A stretch of DNA of 64,000 bases from NCBI GenBank assembly GCA_002401695.1, contig NVTV01000001.1:1-64000 (forward strand), in the 5' to 3' direction. How positions within the stretch are numbered: position 1 is the stretch's first letter; each line of letters begins with the position of its first letter. The translations under genes and the position numbers were made by a program. The notes below the pieces were generated by a model. That model made no database searches, was not told the origin of the DNA, and worked only from the letters and a program-made list of their open reading frames with translations. Of the stretch, positions 9,522 to 19,404 are shown piece after piece. Source of the stretch: Alphaproteobacteria bacterium (GTDB lineage: Bacteria; Pseudomonadota; Alphaproteobacteria; Micavibrionales; Micavibrionaceae).

Positions 9522-9615
9522 AAAAACTCCTAATAGAATGAATTGATTGACTTTCGTGGCAGATAGTGGCATGTCTATACGCGTTTGCAAAGCTGTAATT
9601 TGTTGTGGCTTCCGG

Positions 9616-9649
9616 TTGACAATTAAGGGCAGAAATAACGTCTGCTTTT
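9616..9649 (+). promoter_or_regulatory. pnp upstream region: -35-like box and leader hairpin
   Basis: TTGACA at 9616-9621 is a perfect -35 hexamer, but a good -10 at 16-18 bp is not clear. GCAGA (9629-9633) and TCTGC (9641-9645) can pair around a 7-nt loop and are followed by TTTT, giving a small attenuator-like hairpin about 100 nt before the pnp start. In enterobacteria the pnp leader is a site of autoregulation. Applying that here is inference. Confidence 0.3.
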
Positions 9650-9752
9650 AACAGTCCACCGAAGACCTTCTAAACAGCTTCAAAACAAATAATACGTCAC
9701 TTTTGCATGTGTGAAAGTGATTAAAACTTATACTAAAGAGGAAACATATAAA

Positions 9753-11891
9753 ATGTTTAACATATATAAAAAAGAAATTGATTTTGCTGGTAAAACACTA
9801 ACACTGGAAACAGGTAAAATCGCACGCCAAGCTGACGGCGCGGTATTAGTCACAATGGGTGAAACATCCGTTCTATGTGCCGTTACAGGCTCAAAAAATA
9901 TCAAAGACGGGCAAGACTTCTTCCCGTTATCTGTATTTTACCAAGAAAAAACATACTCTGCCGGTAAAATCCCAGGTGGCTTTTTCAAACGTGAAGCACG
10001 TCCAAGCGAAAAAGAAACACTAACATCACGCTTGATTGACCGTCCAATTCGTCCGCTCTTCCCTAAAGGCTTCCTAAATGAAGTACAGGTTGTGTGTACG
10101 GTTGTTTCTCATGATCTTGAAAATGACCCTGACATGATTGCAATGATCGGCGCATCTGCTGCTCTTACAATTTCAGGTATCCCGTTCATGGGCCCAATCG
10201 GCGGCGCACGCGTCAGCTATAAAGACGGTGAATACATCATCAACCCACCAATGTACGAGATTAAAGACATGGATCTTGATCTTGTTGTTGCGGGAACAAA
10301 AGAAGGCGTTTTGATGGTTGAATCAGAAGCATCAGAGCTTTCTGAAAAAATCATGCTTGGTGCGGTTGATGCCGGTCATCAAGCATATCAAAGCGTTATT
10401 GATGGTATCATTGATTTGGCTGAAATGTGTGCCAAAGACATGTGGGACATTCCTGAAACACCTGCACATATCCAAAAAATGGCTGATGCTCTTAAGAAGA
10501 AGTTCTCTAAAGATGTTGAAAAAGCATATGCCCTTACCGATAAAATGGAACGTCAAGATGCCGTAGGCGCAGCGCGCACAGCAGCAATCGAAGCCTTCAC
10601 AGATGAAGAAAGCGGTATTGATAAAGCCGTTATCTCTTCCAAGTTCAAATCATTGGAAGCAGATGTCGTTCGCGGAAACATCCTTAAAACAGGTAAGCGT
10701 ATTGATGAGCGTGATACAAAAACAGTTCGTCCAATCGTTGCCGAAGTCGGTATTCTTTCACGTACACATGGTTCATGTTTATTTACACGCGGCGAGACAC
10801 AGGCTCTTGTTGTTGTAACATTGGGTACAGGTCAAGATGAGCAAATCATTGATGCGCTTGACGGTGAGTATAAAGAACGTTTCCTTCTACACTATAACTT
10901 CCCTCCATATTCTGTTGGTGAAGCTGGTCGTATGGGCCCTCCGGGTCGTCGTGAGATTGGTCATGGTAAATTGGCATGGCGTTCATTGCACCCACTCTTG
11001 CCATCCGCAGAAGACTTCCCGTACACAATGCGCTCTGTTTCTGAAATCACAGAGAGTAACGGTTCATCTTCTATGGCAACTGTTTGTGGCACGTCTCTGG
11101 CTCTTATGGATGCCGGTGTGCCGCTTAAACAAGCTGTTGCAGGTATCGCGATGGGCTTGATTAAAGAAGGCGATGACTTTGCTGTTCTATCAGACATCCT
11201 TGGTGATGAAGATCATCTTGGTGATATGGACTTTAAAGTGGCTGGTACTGAAAATGGTATCACCGCCCTTCAGATGGACATCAAAATCACATCTATCACA
11301 CAAGAAATCATGAAAGTTGCGCTGGAACAAGCCAAAGAAGGTCGTCTACATATCCTTGATGAAATGGCGAAAGCCCTGACTGAAGGTCGTGGAGAGCTGA
11401 ATGCAAATGCGCCACAAATCGTTTCTATCCAAATCCCAACGGACAAAATCCGCGAAGTGATTGGTACAGGCGGTAAGGTAATCCGTGAAATGATCGAAGT
11501 AACTGAAACTAAAATCGATATCAATGATGATGGTACAATCAAGATTGCTGCTACAAACTCTGAATCAATCGAAAAAGCGATTGCGATGATTAAAGCGATC
11601 ACTGATGAGCCGGAAGTTGGCGTTGTTTATACTGGTAAAGTTGTGAAATGTGTTGATTTCGGTGCTTTCGTGAACTTCATGGGCGCGAAAGACGGCCTTG
11701 TTCACATCTCTGAGCTTGCCGATCACCGTGTTGCCAAAACAACTGATATCATCAACGAAGGTGATGAAGTTAAAGTGCTTCTAACTGGTGTTGATAACCG
11801 CGGTAAAGTTAAACTTTCCATGAAGCGTGTTGATCAGGAGACTGGTGAAATATTCCAAGATGATGATGCCGATGCACAAGCTGCCGGTTAA
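9753..11891 (+). CDS. pnp: Polyribonucleotide nucleotidyltransferase (PNPase)
   Basis: PNPase is a phosphorolytic 3'-to-5' exoribonuclease and RNA degradosome component. Two RNase PH domains flank an all-helical linker. The first includes [20 protein letters not shown] and [13 protein letters not shown]. The second includes [12 protein letters not shown] and [22 protein letters not shown] domain ([20 protein letters not shown]) and an S1 domain ([20 protein letters not shown]) close the protein. The frame is open back to a GTG at 9711. The ATG at 9753 fits the family N-terminus ([20 protein letters not shown]) and follows GAGGAAA, giving 712 residues. A terminator lies 25 bp after the stop. 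Confidence 0.96.
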   Translation: MFNIYKKEIDFAGKTLTLETGKIARQADGAVLVTMGETSVLCAVTGSKNIKDGQDFFPLSVFYQEKTYSAGKIPGGFFKREARPSEKETLTSRLIDRPIRPLFPKGFLNEVQVVCTVVSHDLENDPDMIAMIGASAALTISGIPFMGPIGGARVSYKDGEYIINPPMYEIKDMDLDLVVAGTKEGVLMVESEASELSEKIMLGAVDAGHQAYQSVIDGIIDLAEMCAKDMWDIPETPAHIQKMADALKKKFSKDVEKAYALTDKMERQDAVGAARTAAIEAFTDEESGIDKAVISSKFKSLEADVVRGNILKTGKRIDERDTKTVRPIVAEVGILSRTHGSCLFTRGETQALVVVTLGTGQDEQIIDALDGEYKERFLLHYNFPPYSVGEAGRMGPPGRREIGHGKLAWRSLHPLLPSAEDFPYTMRSVSEITESNGSSSMATVCGTSLALMDAGVPLKQAVAGIAMGLIKEGDDFAVLSDILGDEDHLGDMDFKVAGTENGITALQMDIKITSITQEIMKVALEQAKEGRLHILDEMAKALTEGRGELNANAPQIVSIQIPTDKIREVIGTGGKVIREMIEVTETKIDINDDGTIKIAATNSESIEKAIAMIKAITDEPEVGVVYTGKVVKCVDFGAFVNFMGAKDGLVHISELADHRVAKTTDIINEGDEVKVLLTGVDNRGKVKLSMKRVDQETGEIFQDDDADAQAAG

Positions 11892-11915
11892 TCCCATCTA
11901 AAATTTAGAATTCGT

Positions 11916-11945
11916 AAAAGCCGAGGATTATTTCTTCGGCTTTTA
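11916..11945 (+). terminator. Rho-independent terminator after pnp
   Basis: AAAAGCCGA (11916-11924) and TCGGCTTTT (11936-11944) form a 9-bp stem around an 11-nt loop, with the T run at the 3' side. Confidence 0.8.
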
Positions 11946-11965
11946 TTTTGTGGTAGAGATGATGA

Positions 11966-12214
11966 AGAAATTTTTATTTTTCCAGTCCTTTTGAAAATAA
12001 ACATGTCAAAACTTATAGAAAAAACCTTGCGTTTCATTTACCACTTTTCATTCCATGGAGTGCAGTAAAGCAATGTAGGAATAGCCATAATGGTTATATT
12101 GCTTTGAAAGTTAAGAATTCAGATACATCAATAGAGCTTAGGCTATGGAGCTTTCTTAAATCTATGTGCCAAGAAAAAGGCATAAAAATTATAGACCTGA
12201 CGGAAAATAAATAG
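11966..12214 (+). pseudogene. Coding-like tail without a start codon
   Basis: In the 478-bp gap between pnp and the next gene, one frame stays open for 82 codons and ends at TAG 12212. It has no ATG, GTG or TTG start before codon 67 (ATG at 12164). The translated end, with IPWSAVKQC and GYIALKVKNSDTSIELRLWS, looks like protein rather than chance, somewhat like the C-terminal part of small PH-like membrane-associated proteins. It may be the remains of a decayed gene. The rest of the gap holds the pnp terminator and the promoter at 12293. Confidence 0.3.
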
Positions 12215-12292
12215 ACGAACTCCTCACAATTCAGTATCTATGTTCTGAATTATATTTCATGTAAAAAACATACTGATTTTTTAAAAGAAACG

Positions 12293-12322
12293 TTGCACTG
12301 AATGCGGCCTTTCTAATATACT
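12293..12322 (+). promoter_or_regulatory. Sigma-70-type promoter for the carboxyltransferase-like gene
   Basis: TTGCAC (12293-12298) and TATACT (12317-12322) are separated by 18 bp, and the -10 ends 46 bp before the start codon at 12369. The match is good at both boxes. Confidence 0.55.
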
Positions 12323-12368
12323 GAGCAAACAATATGGAAACATTAAAAACAAATAATAATAGGGTGTT

Positions 12369-14492
12369 ATGGGTAATAGTAAAACGTCAAAAACAGAAAA
12401 TCAGCAAGCATATATAAATCCAAATCCGGTGAAACTAAATTTTACCGCGCGTGATGGTTGGCAATCAAATCACGGAACCCGCGTTCCGGCAGACGAGATG
12501 AATCAAGCCTATGCAAATGTGGGTAATTATGGCATCGACTCTGTGCAAGCTATGGGCGGTACCTTTACAGATTTACCCACGAAATATAACAGACAACCCT
12601 TTGAACTGATGAACTCTGTTGGCGGCCATTTTAAAGATCAGGGCATAAAAGAAATTACGGCATTATGGCGCGGTGAATGTGGCACTTCATATTCAAGACA
12701 GCCCGCAGATGTATTAGAAGCCAATGTCGGCAAGCACCTTGATGCCGGCGTGAATGTCTTCCAAAATTTTCATGCGATGAATGACATTAATATGATGAGC
12801 AGTATTCCTGCTATGGTCAAAGAAAAAGCCGCTGAAAGAGTTGTTGAAGCAAAAGTTAAACTAGCACTCGTGATACAAGAAAATCCTAACACCTTAGAGC
12901 GTAAGGATAAAATTCTAGAAGAATATAAAAGTTTTGTCCGCGAAGGTATCGAATGTGGGCACGAAGATATTTACATCAAGAATGCGAATGGTGTTATTAC
13001 AAGCCCTGAATTTATGACAGATATTATTCAAATGCTGAAACAGGAACTCCCGGAGCAAAAAATAGATCTTCATATGCACAATACATATGGGCATGCTCCG
13101 GAAATATATTTGGCCGCGATCAAAGCCGGTGTGGACAGCATTGATGTTCTGCCTGATGCATTATCGGAAGGTACTGCACAAATGGGGATGAGCTCTCTCC
13201 TCCATTATATTGAACACTCCGGTGATGATGCAATTAAGGCACGCGCACCTGTCGGTTATAACATGGAAGCAATGAAACAAGATGAGGCGCAGCAATATTA
13301 CACCCGCGCAAAATATTCGGCGACGGAAATGGTCTTTAACGCTGAAAACCTCAACGTTGCAGAGGCTGCGGGCTCTGCAGGTGGTGCGATTAGCGCCCTA
13401 AAAAGTATTGATGGCTTAATCCCGAACCTATCAGCGGCTTTGAATGTTGATGAATGGTGCGACATACAAAAAGCTGTGTACGAACAAAAAGAGGCAAATA
13501 GAGCCTCGCTCGGCTATCCAACAAACGTGACACCACATGAGCTTATGCAAGATATGCAAGCCGCCATTGATGTTATGGTTGTTGCACGTGGCGGAAAAGC
13601 ATTTGATCAACTCTCTGCCGGAACTATTGAATATTTGTCTGGGCAATTGGGGCGTGTGTCTTCAACAACAGATCCAGAAATACAAAACCGTGCAATTAAA
13701 AAAGCAATAGTAACCATGGACGATGATCTTCAGGCAATGTCGTCTGATGCTTCGGGCTATGATGCAAAGAAGAGTATGCTGAATGATCTTCAGAAGGCAG
13801 ATGAATCATATATATCAGGGAATAATGAAAAAGCAATTGAGTATCCTATAACACTGCCTAGCGTCTATGATTTGGAATCGGGTCTGGATATTGCGCGTAA
13901 AAAATTGGATAATAAGGCTATAGAGCCTACTGATGATGAAGTTCTAATTGCCGCAATTTCCGGTGAAACTGGCGTTAAATTTGTTATGGAAGAAATCGAG
14001 CCACTAAAAGAGCCCTTTATGCCAAGAGCCGTTCAAGATGGGCAGGAGCTCCACAGCATCGCTCCATCAATCTACAAAATTGGCTATATCGCCGTTGAAC
14101 TGACAAAAGTAAAATCCGGATTTTATGGTGACATAAACGGACAAGATGAACGCGTCCAGATACTGCAAACTCAAATTAATGATGAAGTTGCACATGTGCA
14201 AGACCAATTAAAATCCGACGGTGTGCCAAGCTTTATAGCGCGCAAAGCCAACAATTACATCACGCAATTTTCAAATCAGAAAGGCGCGGACATCGTAAAT
14301 ATTCCGCGTATTGACCTGAATGAGTTTTCCTCTGTCATCACAATTAATGAAAAGCTTGCCTCTAAAAGCACGGCAGCAAATAGTATAGTGACTGCGTGGA
14401 TTGAAAAAACAGGCAATAGTAACAATTTAGCACCTTCTGTAGAGCAAGAAGAAGAGCATGAGTTTAGTGAGCTTCAGCCTGATTTTGAATAA
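12369..14492 (+). CDS. Orphan pyruvate carboxylase/OadA-type carboxyltransferase-like protein
   Basis: The first 450 residues look like a DRE-TIM carboxyltransferase domain of the pyruvate carboxylase, OadA and transcarboxylase 5S family. Metal-ligand candidates are Asp29 (ARDGWQS), Lys204 (YIKNANGV) and His235/His237 (LHMHNTYGHA). The Lys-to-His distance of 31 matches my recollection of transcarboxylase 5S. LSEGTAQMGMSSL and a C-terminal helical part with GYPTNVTPHELMQDM also fit. The protein has no biotin carboxylase domain and no MKM biotinyl site, and neither is encoded nearby. About 200 further residues match nothing I know. It may be a biotin-dependent decarboxylase or transferase served by distant subunits, or an aldolase-like relative with a new substrate. 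Fold assignment is firm, function is not. Confidence 0.7.
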   Translation: MGNSKTSKTENQQAYINPNPVKLNFTARDGWQSNHGTRVPADEMNQAYANVGNYGIDSVQAMGGTFTDLPTKYNRQPFELMNSVGGHFKDQGIKEITALWRGECGTSYSRQPADVLEANVGKHLDAGVNVFQNFHAMNDINMMSSIPAMVKEKAAERVVEAKVKLALVIQENPNTLERKDKILEEYKSFVREGIECGHEDIYIKNANGVITSPEFMTDIIQMLKQELPEQKIDLHMHNTYGHAPEIYLAAIKAGVDSIDVLPDALSEGTAQMGMSSLLHYIEHSGDDAIKARAPVGYNMEAMKQDEAQQYYTRAKYSATEMVFNAENLNVAEAAGSAGGAISALKSIDGLIPNLSAALNVDEWCDIQKAVYEQKEANRASLGYPTNVTPHELMQDMQAAIDVMVVARGGKAFDQLSAGTIEYLSGQLGRVSSTTDPEIQNRAIKKAIVTMDDDLQAMSSDASGYDAKKSMLNDLQKADESYISGNNEKAIEYPITLPSVYDLESGLDIARKKLDNKAIEPTDDEVLIAAISGETGVKFVMEEIEPLKEPFMPRAVQDGQELHSIAPSIYKIGYIAVELTKVKSGFYGDINGQDERVQILQTQINDEVAHVQDQLKSDGVPSFIARKANNYITQFSNQKGADIVNIPRIDLNEFSSVITINEKLASKSTAANSIVTAWIEKTGNSNNLAPSVEQEEEHEFSELQPDFE

Positions 14493-14544
14493 ATTTATGT
14501 TAGTATAATCCTACAACGTTGCCAGAGCAGAAAGCTTGAGATAG

Positions 14545-15291
14545 ATGCCCTTAAAACTTCCTAAAATCATTGGTCATCGCGGATGCGCGGGCTATGCACC
14601 TGAAAATACGCTGGAGGGTATTCACACAGCCGCCGATATGGGTATTGAATGGGTGGAGCTGGACGTAAAAATAACCAAAGACGAGATCCCGATTATCTTT
14701 CATGATGATACATTAGACCGCACAACAAACGGCAGCGGCAACATTGCGGATAAAACATTGGAGGAAATTAGAGAGTTGGAATGCGGCAGTTGGTATGGCG
14801 AGAGCTTTTCAGGTCTCCAAGTTCCTACTCTGGAAGAAGTTATAGATGTCTTGTTGGAGCGGAATCTTGGCCTGAACTTAGAAATAAAGCCCTGCCCCGG
14901 CCGTGAAAAAGAAACCGCAGAGGTTGCACTCGATTTATTATCAACCATTTGGGACGACCATGATCGCCTGCTTATATCCTCCTTCCAGCATGTAAGTCTG
15001 GAAACAGCAGCAGATATAGCCGAAGATTGGCATCGCGGTCTGTTATTGCCTGAAAAGTGGCCAGAGAATTGGGAAGATCTTGTAAAGTATTTGCAAATTT
15101 CAACAATCAACGTCAATGCCGCAACAGTTACCCGTGAACAAGTTGAAGATATAATGGACTTAGAAAAGCCAATCCTCGCCTACACCGTAAACGAACCCGA
15201 TCAAGCCCGCCTTCTGCAAAGCTGGGGCATTGATGGATTTTTCAGTGATACACCAGATGTTCTGAAAGAAGGCATCTTTGTGGTGCATTAG
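14545..15291 (+). CDS. ugpQ: Glycerophosphodiester phosphodiesterase
   Basis: The enzyme hydrolyses glycerophosphodiesters to glycerol 3-phosphate and an alcohol. The TIM-barrel GDPD signature is complete: IIGHRGCAGYAPENTLEG at the N-terminus (catalytic His, metal Glu), WVELDVKITKDEIPIIFHDDTLDRTTNGSG, and LNLEIKPC. Length is 248 residues, and no signal peptide is seen, so a cytoplasmic UgpQ-like role is likely. It lies 52 bp after the carboxyltransferase-like gene and may be co-transcribed with it. It converges on fabI with only 12 bp between stops and no terminator that I can see. Confidence 0.88.
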   Translation: MPLKLPKIIGHRGCAGYAPENTLEGIHTAADMGIEWVELDVKITKDEIPIIFHDDTLDRTTNGSGNIADKTLEEIRELECGSWYGESFSGLQVPTLEEVIDVLLERNLGLNLEIKPCPGREKETAEVALDLLSTIWDDHDRLLISSFQHVSLETAADIAEDWHRGLLLPEKWPENWEDLVKYLQISTINVNAATVTREQVEDIMDLEKPILAYTVNEPDQARLLQSWGIDGFFSDTPDVLKEGIFVVH

Positions 15292-15303
15292 GTTTTTGGG
15301 GAC

Positions 15304-16122
15304 TTAGCTCGCCATTTCTTCGATCTTATCATGTGGAATCATGCCAACCGCGTTGTAACCACAATCAACATAATGCGTTTCACCTGTTACGGCAGTTGAT
15401 AGATCGGAAAGCAGATAAAGTGCAGTGCCACCAAGCTCATCAAGCTCAACGGGGCGACGCAACGGCGCTGTAAGTTTACTGTATTTGTATGTCTTGCGTG
15501 CACCACCTATAACCGCACCGGCAAGGGTGCGCATTGGTCCTGCAGAAATCGCATTCACACGAATACCAGATTTCCCGTCTTCACTAGGCCCTAGATCAGC
15601 GGCAAGATAGCGCACGGAAGCTTCCAATGCAGCTTTCGCAACACCCATAACATTATAATTAGGCATAACTTTCTGCGACCCATAATAGGTCAATGTTACA
15701 GCGGAACCGCCATCCGTCATCAACTCTTTTGCACGGCGCATAACAGAGGTGAAAGAGAAACATGATATTTGCATCGTCATTAAAAAATTGTCCAAGCTGG
15801 TATCAACATAACGCCCTTGAAGTTCATCCTTATTAGAAAACGCAATCGCATGAATAATGAAGTCAATTTTACCCCATTTTTCTTCCAGAATATTAAATAC
15901 ATTATCCAGATCATCTTCATTCGATGCATCACAATCAATAACGATCTCCGAACCAACACTAGCGGCCAAAGGCTTAACACGTTTACCAAACGCATCGCCC
16001 TGATAGGTAAAGGCCAATTCTGCGCCTGACTTATGCAATGCACTGGCCATGCCCCATGCGATTGAGTGGTCATTGGCAACGCCCATTACAAGCCCTCTTT
16101 TACCCTTCATCAGATCATTCAT
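15304..16122 (-). CDS. fabI: Enoyl-[acyl-carrier-protein] reductase [NADH]
   Basis: FabI performs the last reduction of each fatty-acid elongation cycle. The short-chain dehydrogenase fold shows the atypical nucleotide motif GVANDHSIAWGMA and the catalytic stretch PNYNVMGVAKAALEASVRYLA, with Tyr and Lys spaced by six residues as in FabI. The frame extends upstream to 16188. The ATG at 16122 (MNDLMKGKRGLVMG) matches the family start and follows AAGGAT, giving 272 residues. It is the last gene of the fabA-fabB-csaA-fabI group. Confidence 0.94.
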   Translation of the reverse strand: MNDLMKGKRGLVMGVANDHSIAWGMASALHKSGAELAFTYQGDAFGKRVKPLAASVGSEIVIDCDASNEDDLDNVFNILEEKWGKIDFIIHAIAFSNKDELQGRYVDTSLDNFLMTMQISCFSFTSVMRRAKELMTDGGSAVTLTYYGSQKVMPNYNVMGVAKAALEASVRYLAADLGPSEDGKSGIRVNAISAGPMRTLAGAVIGGARKTYKYSKLTAPLRRPVELDELGGTALYLLSDLSTAVTGETHYVDCGYNAVGMIPHDKIEEMAS

Positions 16123-16153
16123 TCTATGCTTATCCTTCACTATCTTTATCTTA

Positions 16154-16489
16154 TTAATATAAACGTCCGCCATTTGGCACATTCGCACTTGGCTGCATTA
16201 ACATTACTTCACCATCTTCATCAGGAACGCCAAGCGTTAAAACCTCTGACATAAATGGCCCTATTTGGCGGGGTTCAAAATTCACAACCGCCATCACTTG
16301 CTTACCGATCAACTCTTCACGAGAATAGTTTTTCGTGATTTGAGCCGAAGTTTTCTTCTGCCCTATCTCTTCACCAAAATCTATAAACAGCTTAAAAGCC
16401 GGCTTTCGAGCCTCAGGAAAATCCTGAGCGTCAATAATCGTACCAACACGAACATCCACTTTCATAAAATCATCAAAAGGGATACTCAT
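16154..16489 (-). CDS. csaA: CsaA-like tRNA-binding-domain protein
   Basis: This small OB-fold protein is related to the tRNA-binding domain of MetRS and to CsaA, which has been described as an export-related chaperone in Bacillus. VDVRVGTIIDAQDFPEARKP, KKTSAQITKNYSREELIGK, VMAVVNFEPRQIGPFMSEVL and PSANVPNGGRL span the whole domain. The start at 16489 gives 111 residues and aligns with the family. AAGGAG abuts the ATG directly, so initiation may depend on coupling to fabB, whose stop lies 4 nt upstream. It sits between fabB and fabI. Confidence 0.88.
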   Translation of the reverse strand: MSIPFDDFMKVDVRVGTIIDAQDFPEARKPAFKLFIDFGEEIGQKKTSAQITKNYSREELIGKQVMAVVNFEPRQIGPFMSEVLTLGVPDEDGEVMLMQPSANVPNGGRLY

Positions 16490-16493
16490 CTCC

Positions 16494-17720
16494 TTAAGCC
16501 TTATAGCGGCTGATCGCCAAACTACAATTTGTGCCGCCAAAACCAAAGCTGTTAGAGATAATGGTTTCATGCGTTACATTATCAACGCGTTCCCGCGCAA
16601 TTGGTAAACCTTTTGCACCTTCATCCAGTGTTTCAATATTGATACTTGGCGCAACAAAGTCATTTTGCATCATCAAGAGGCTGTATATTGTTTCCTGAAC
16701 GCCGGTCGCACCCAAAGAATGTCCCGTCATAGACTTCGTCGCACTGATGTGCGGCATATCTTGGTCCAATGCCCCGAACACTTCACGGATCGCGTCCAGC
16801 TCGCCAATATCGCCAACAGGCGTTGATGTACCGTGTGTATTGATATAGGTAACGGGCGTTGTAACAGTTTCCAAAGCTTTCAGCATCGCGCGCTTACCGC
16901 CCTCGCCGCTTGGTGCAACCATGTCATGGCCATCGGACGTTGCGCCGTAACCTGTGACTTCACCATAGATTTTTGCGCCACGTGCCAAAGCATGCTCCAA
17001 TTCTTCTAAAACGACAATACCGCCGCCGCCACTAATCACGAAGCCGTCACGATTGGCATCATAAGCACGTGCCGCTTTTTCCGGCGTATCATTGTAATTG
17101 GAACTCATCGCACCCATCGCATCAAAGAGAACTGACAACGTCCAGTCCAGCTCTTCACCGCCACCGGCAAACATCACATCTTGCTTGCCCCATTGAATAA
17201 GCTCTGTCGCATTTCCGATACAATGCGCGGATGTTGAACAAGCCGATGAAATCGTATAGTTCACGCCTTTAATCTTGAAATTCGTAGACGCTGTCGCCGA
17301 AGTTGTTGAACACATCGCCTTTGGCACAGCAAATGGCCCTACGCGCTTTGCACCCTTTTCACGTGTAACATCAGCCGCCAGAACCTGTGCCCGTGTTGAT
17401 GGCCCGCCGGAACCAACAATAATACCTGTGCGCTCGTTACTAACGTCTTCATCAGCTAAACCTGAATCTGCGATGGCTTGTTCCATAGAAAGGTGAACAT
17501 AACCCGCCGCATCGCCCATAAAACGCCACAAACGCTTATCAATAGATGCCTTAAGATCGACATCAGGCTTTCCATGTACCTGAGATCTAAAGCCAAGTTC
17601 GGCGTAGCCTTCTGCGGCTGTAATGCCTGACTTACCTACTTTTAAAGAGGTGAGAACGTCACCTGCGTTCGTTCCAATACAAGAAACAATACCAATTCCA
17701 GTAATAACAACACGGCGCAT
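16494..17720 (-). CDS. fabB: 3-oxoacyl-[acyl-carrier-protein] synthase I
   Basis: FabB is the condensing enzyme needed to elongate unsaturated fatty acids. The catalytic triad is present: Cys in [13 protein letters not shown], His in [11 protein letters not shown] and His in [12 protein letters not shown]. The 408-residue length and the adjacency to fabA identify KAS I rather than FabF. AAGGAG precedes the ATG at 17720. It is 11 nt downstream of fabA and leads into csaA. Confidence 0.95.
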   Translation of the reverse strand: MRRVVITGIGIVSCIGTNAGDVLTSLKVGKSGITAAEGYAELGFRSQVHGKPDVDLKASIDKRLWRFMGDAAGYVHLSMEQAIADSGLADEDVSNERTGIIVGSGGPSTRAQVLAADVTREKGAKRVGPFAVPKAMCSTTSATASTNFKIKGVNYTISSACSTSAHCIGNATELIQWGKQDVMFAGGGEELDWTLSVLFDAMGAMSSNYNDTPEKAARAYDANRDGFVISGGGGIVVLEELEHALARGAKIYGEVTGYGATSDGHDMVAPSGEGGKRAMLKALETVTTPVTYINTHGTSTPVGDIGELDAIREVFGALDQDMPHISATKSMTGHSLGATGVQETIYSLLMMQNDFVAPSINIETLDEGAKGLPIARERVDNVTHETIISNSFGFGGTNCSLAISRYKA

Positions 17721-17731
17721 ATTATACTCCT

Positions 17732-18253
17732 TTATTCTGCGGCTGAATTATCGAATAATCCAACTTTAAGACCCTTTACACTGTAAGCCTTTTCGCCATC
17801 GGCATAAATCGTACCGTCAGCAATACCAAGAACCAGCTTACCCTTCATAACGCGTTTAATGTCGACAACGTATTTAAGCAATTTAACATCAGGTGTCACC
17901 ATAGCAGCAAGCTTAATCTCACCAACACCAAGAGCGCGACCAGCGCCTTTTGATCCAGTCCAGCCAAGGTAAAAACCTAAAAGCTGCCATAAGCCGTCTA
18001 ATCCCAGACAACCGGGCATAACCGGATCGCCTATAAAGTGGCACTTGTAAAACCAAAGGTCAGGATGAATATCAAATTCCGCCTCGATAACGCCTTTACC
18101 GTTCGCTCCACCATCAAGGGAAACATTCGTAATGCGGTCTAGCATCAACATCGGCGGCAATGGAAGCTGCGCATTACCTGCACCAAACATATCACCGTTC
18201 GCACAGGTAATTATTTCATCATATGAATAACTGGGTTTTTGTACAAAAGTCAT
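17732..18253 (-). CDS. fabA: 3-hydroxydecanoyl-ACP dehydratase/isomerase
   Basis: FabA dehydrates 3-hydroxydecanoyl-ACP and isomerises the product, introducing the double bond of anaerobic unsaturated fatty-acid synthesis. The active-site segment [19 protein letters not shown] contains the catalytic His and Asp. At 173 residues it is full length. It heads the fabA-fabB-csaA-fabI group. In rhizobia an irr gene often precedes fabA. None is present here. Confidence 0.95.
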   Translation of the reverse strand: MTFVQKPSYSYDEIITCANGDMFGAGNAQLPLPPMLMLDRITNVSLDGGANGKGVIEAEFDIHPDLWFYKCHFIGDPVMPGCLGLDGLWQLLGFYLGWTGSKGAGRALGVGEIKLAAMVTPDVKLLKYVVDIKRVMKGKLVLGIADGTIYADGEKAYSVKGLKVGLFDNSAAE

Positions 18254-18344
18254 GGTCTCTCGCTACTTTTTATTTCAATGAGATTTATACGAGGTTCTGA
18301 CAAGGGGGGCAAGCGTTGATGTCGTAATTTAGTACGAAAATAAC

Positions 18345-19322
18345 TTAGAAAGACACCATATCGAAATCAAGGCAAACGAACTTATAGCTTTCGGTGATCG
18401 CAGACATCGCCAGAGGCTTGGCAATTGCCGGTTCGATTTCAGGTAAATCACCGCCCGAAGCCACCGCAATCATACGCCCCGCCGCTTTCGCACAAGATAC
18501 TGCCTGATCGTATGATCCGTTTAGTCCTATCGCACGGAAGAAACGCAAACATCGCGGTTCCAACTCTCTGATAAGATCAACGGGGGCATTAATCGGCGTG
18601 TCATTCGCCGCTAAGCCAAAACGCCAATCACTGCCCGCAGGTACGCCCAAGCGCACGGCTTCTTGTGTCATATTATAAACAATACGATCAAGATTATCCG
18701 GCAAGTCAGAGCCTCTGAAATAATCACAAACTTCGGAGGAGCTGAGTGAAATCGCCAAGCGACGCCCCGCAACACCACTTAGGGCAGCGATACAATCCCC
18801 TACGCTCCAGTCCTTACGACCGACTTGATATTCAATAGAAACGTCGCATAATTCCTGCGCTGCAATTTCAAAGGCCATACATTTTTTCACACATTCAATA
18901 AGCAAGCGAAGAGTCTCTTCACGCGGAACGCCCATATCTTCCCAGCCAATAATAATATGCTGGAATACATTCAGGATAAGATCGTGTAGTTCAAAATTAC
19001 AATCGAGCCACTCCTCAAAGAACACACGCGCCGCAAGACGGCCACGCTCTGTCTCGAAATCAATGATATGTGCAGGGGGCAATGCATAAGGCGCAAGAAT
19101 CCCCGGCGCAGGATGACAATTCAGTAAACCTGAAAGCTTTTTGAAGCTGGCCTGCATCGCCTGATCGGAATCCTCGAAAATATAATAGGTCTCCACAAGG
19201 ACTCCAGCCATATGCTGAATCACTTTCATGCTGTCGATACCGCGCTCATGATCCGCAGCAAGTTGAATCAGGGCAGAATAGAAACGGGCGCCCATTTCCG
19301 GCTTATTAGTTAATGCAAACAT
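18345..19322 (-). CDS. Unrecognised 325-residue protein
   Basis: I do not recognise this protein. It has no signal peptide and no obvious membrane segment, appears largely helical, and contains many cysteines spread through the sequence. The middle part has an acidic, amphipathic character (FEEWLDCNFELHDLILNVFQ). It lies 91 bp upstream of fabA on the same strand, so it may be read into the fab group. The reading frame and codon use look like those of its neighbours, which supports a real gene. Confidence 0.7.
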   Translation of the reverse strand: MFALTNKPEMGARFYSALIQLAADHERGIDSMKVIQHMAGVLVETYYIFEDSDQAMQASFKKLSGLLNCHPAPGILAPYALPPAHIIDFETERGRLAARVFFEEWLDCNFELHDLILNVFQHIIIGWEDMGVPREETLRLLIECVKKCMAFEIAAQELCDVSIEYQVGRKDWSVGDCIAALSGVAGRRLAISLSSSEVCDYFRGSDLPDNLDRIVYNMTQEAVRLGVPAGSDWRFGLAANDTPINAPVDLIRELEPRCLRFFRAIGLNGSYDQAVSCAKAAGRMIAVASGGDLPEIEPAIAKPLAMSAITESYKFVCLDFDMVSF

Positions 19323-19404
19323 TTTGAATAAAACCTACAGACAGAATTGTTGATAAGGTTGTGGAAGGAATTTTAGATACGTAACGAACGCTACGAATAT
19401 GATT

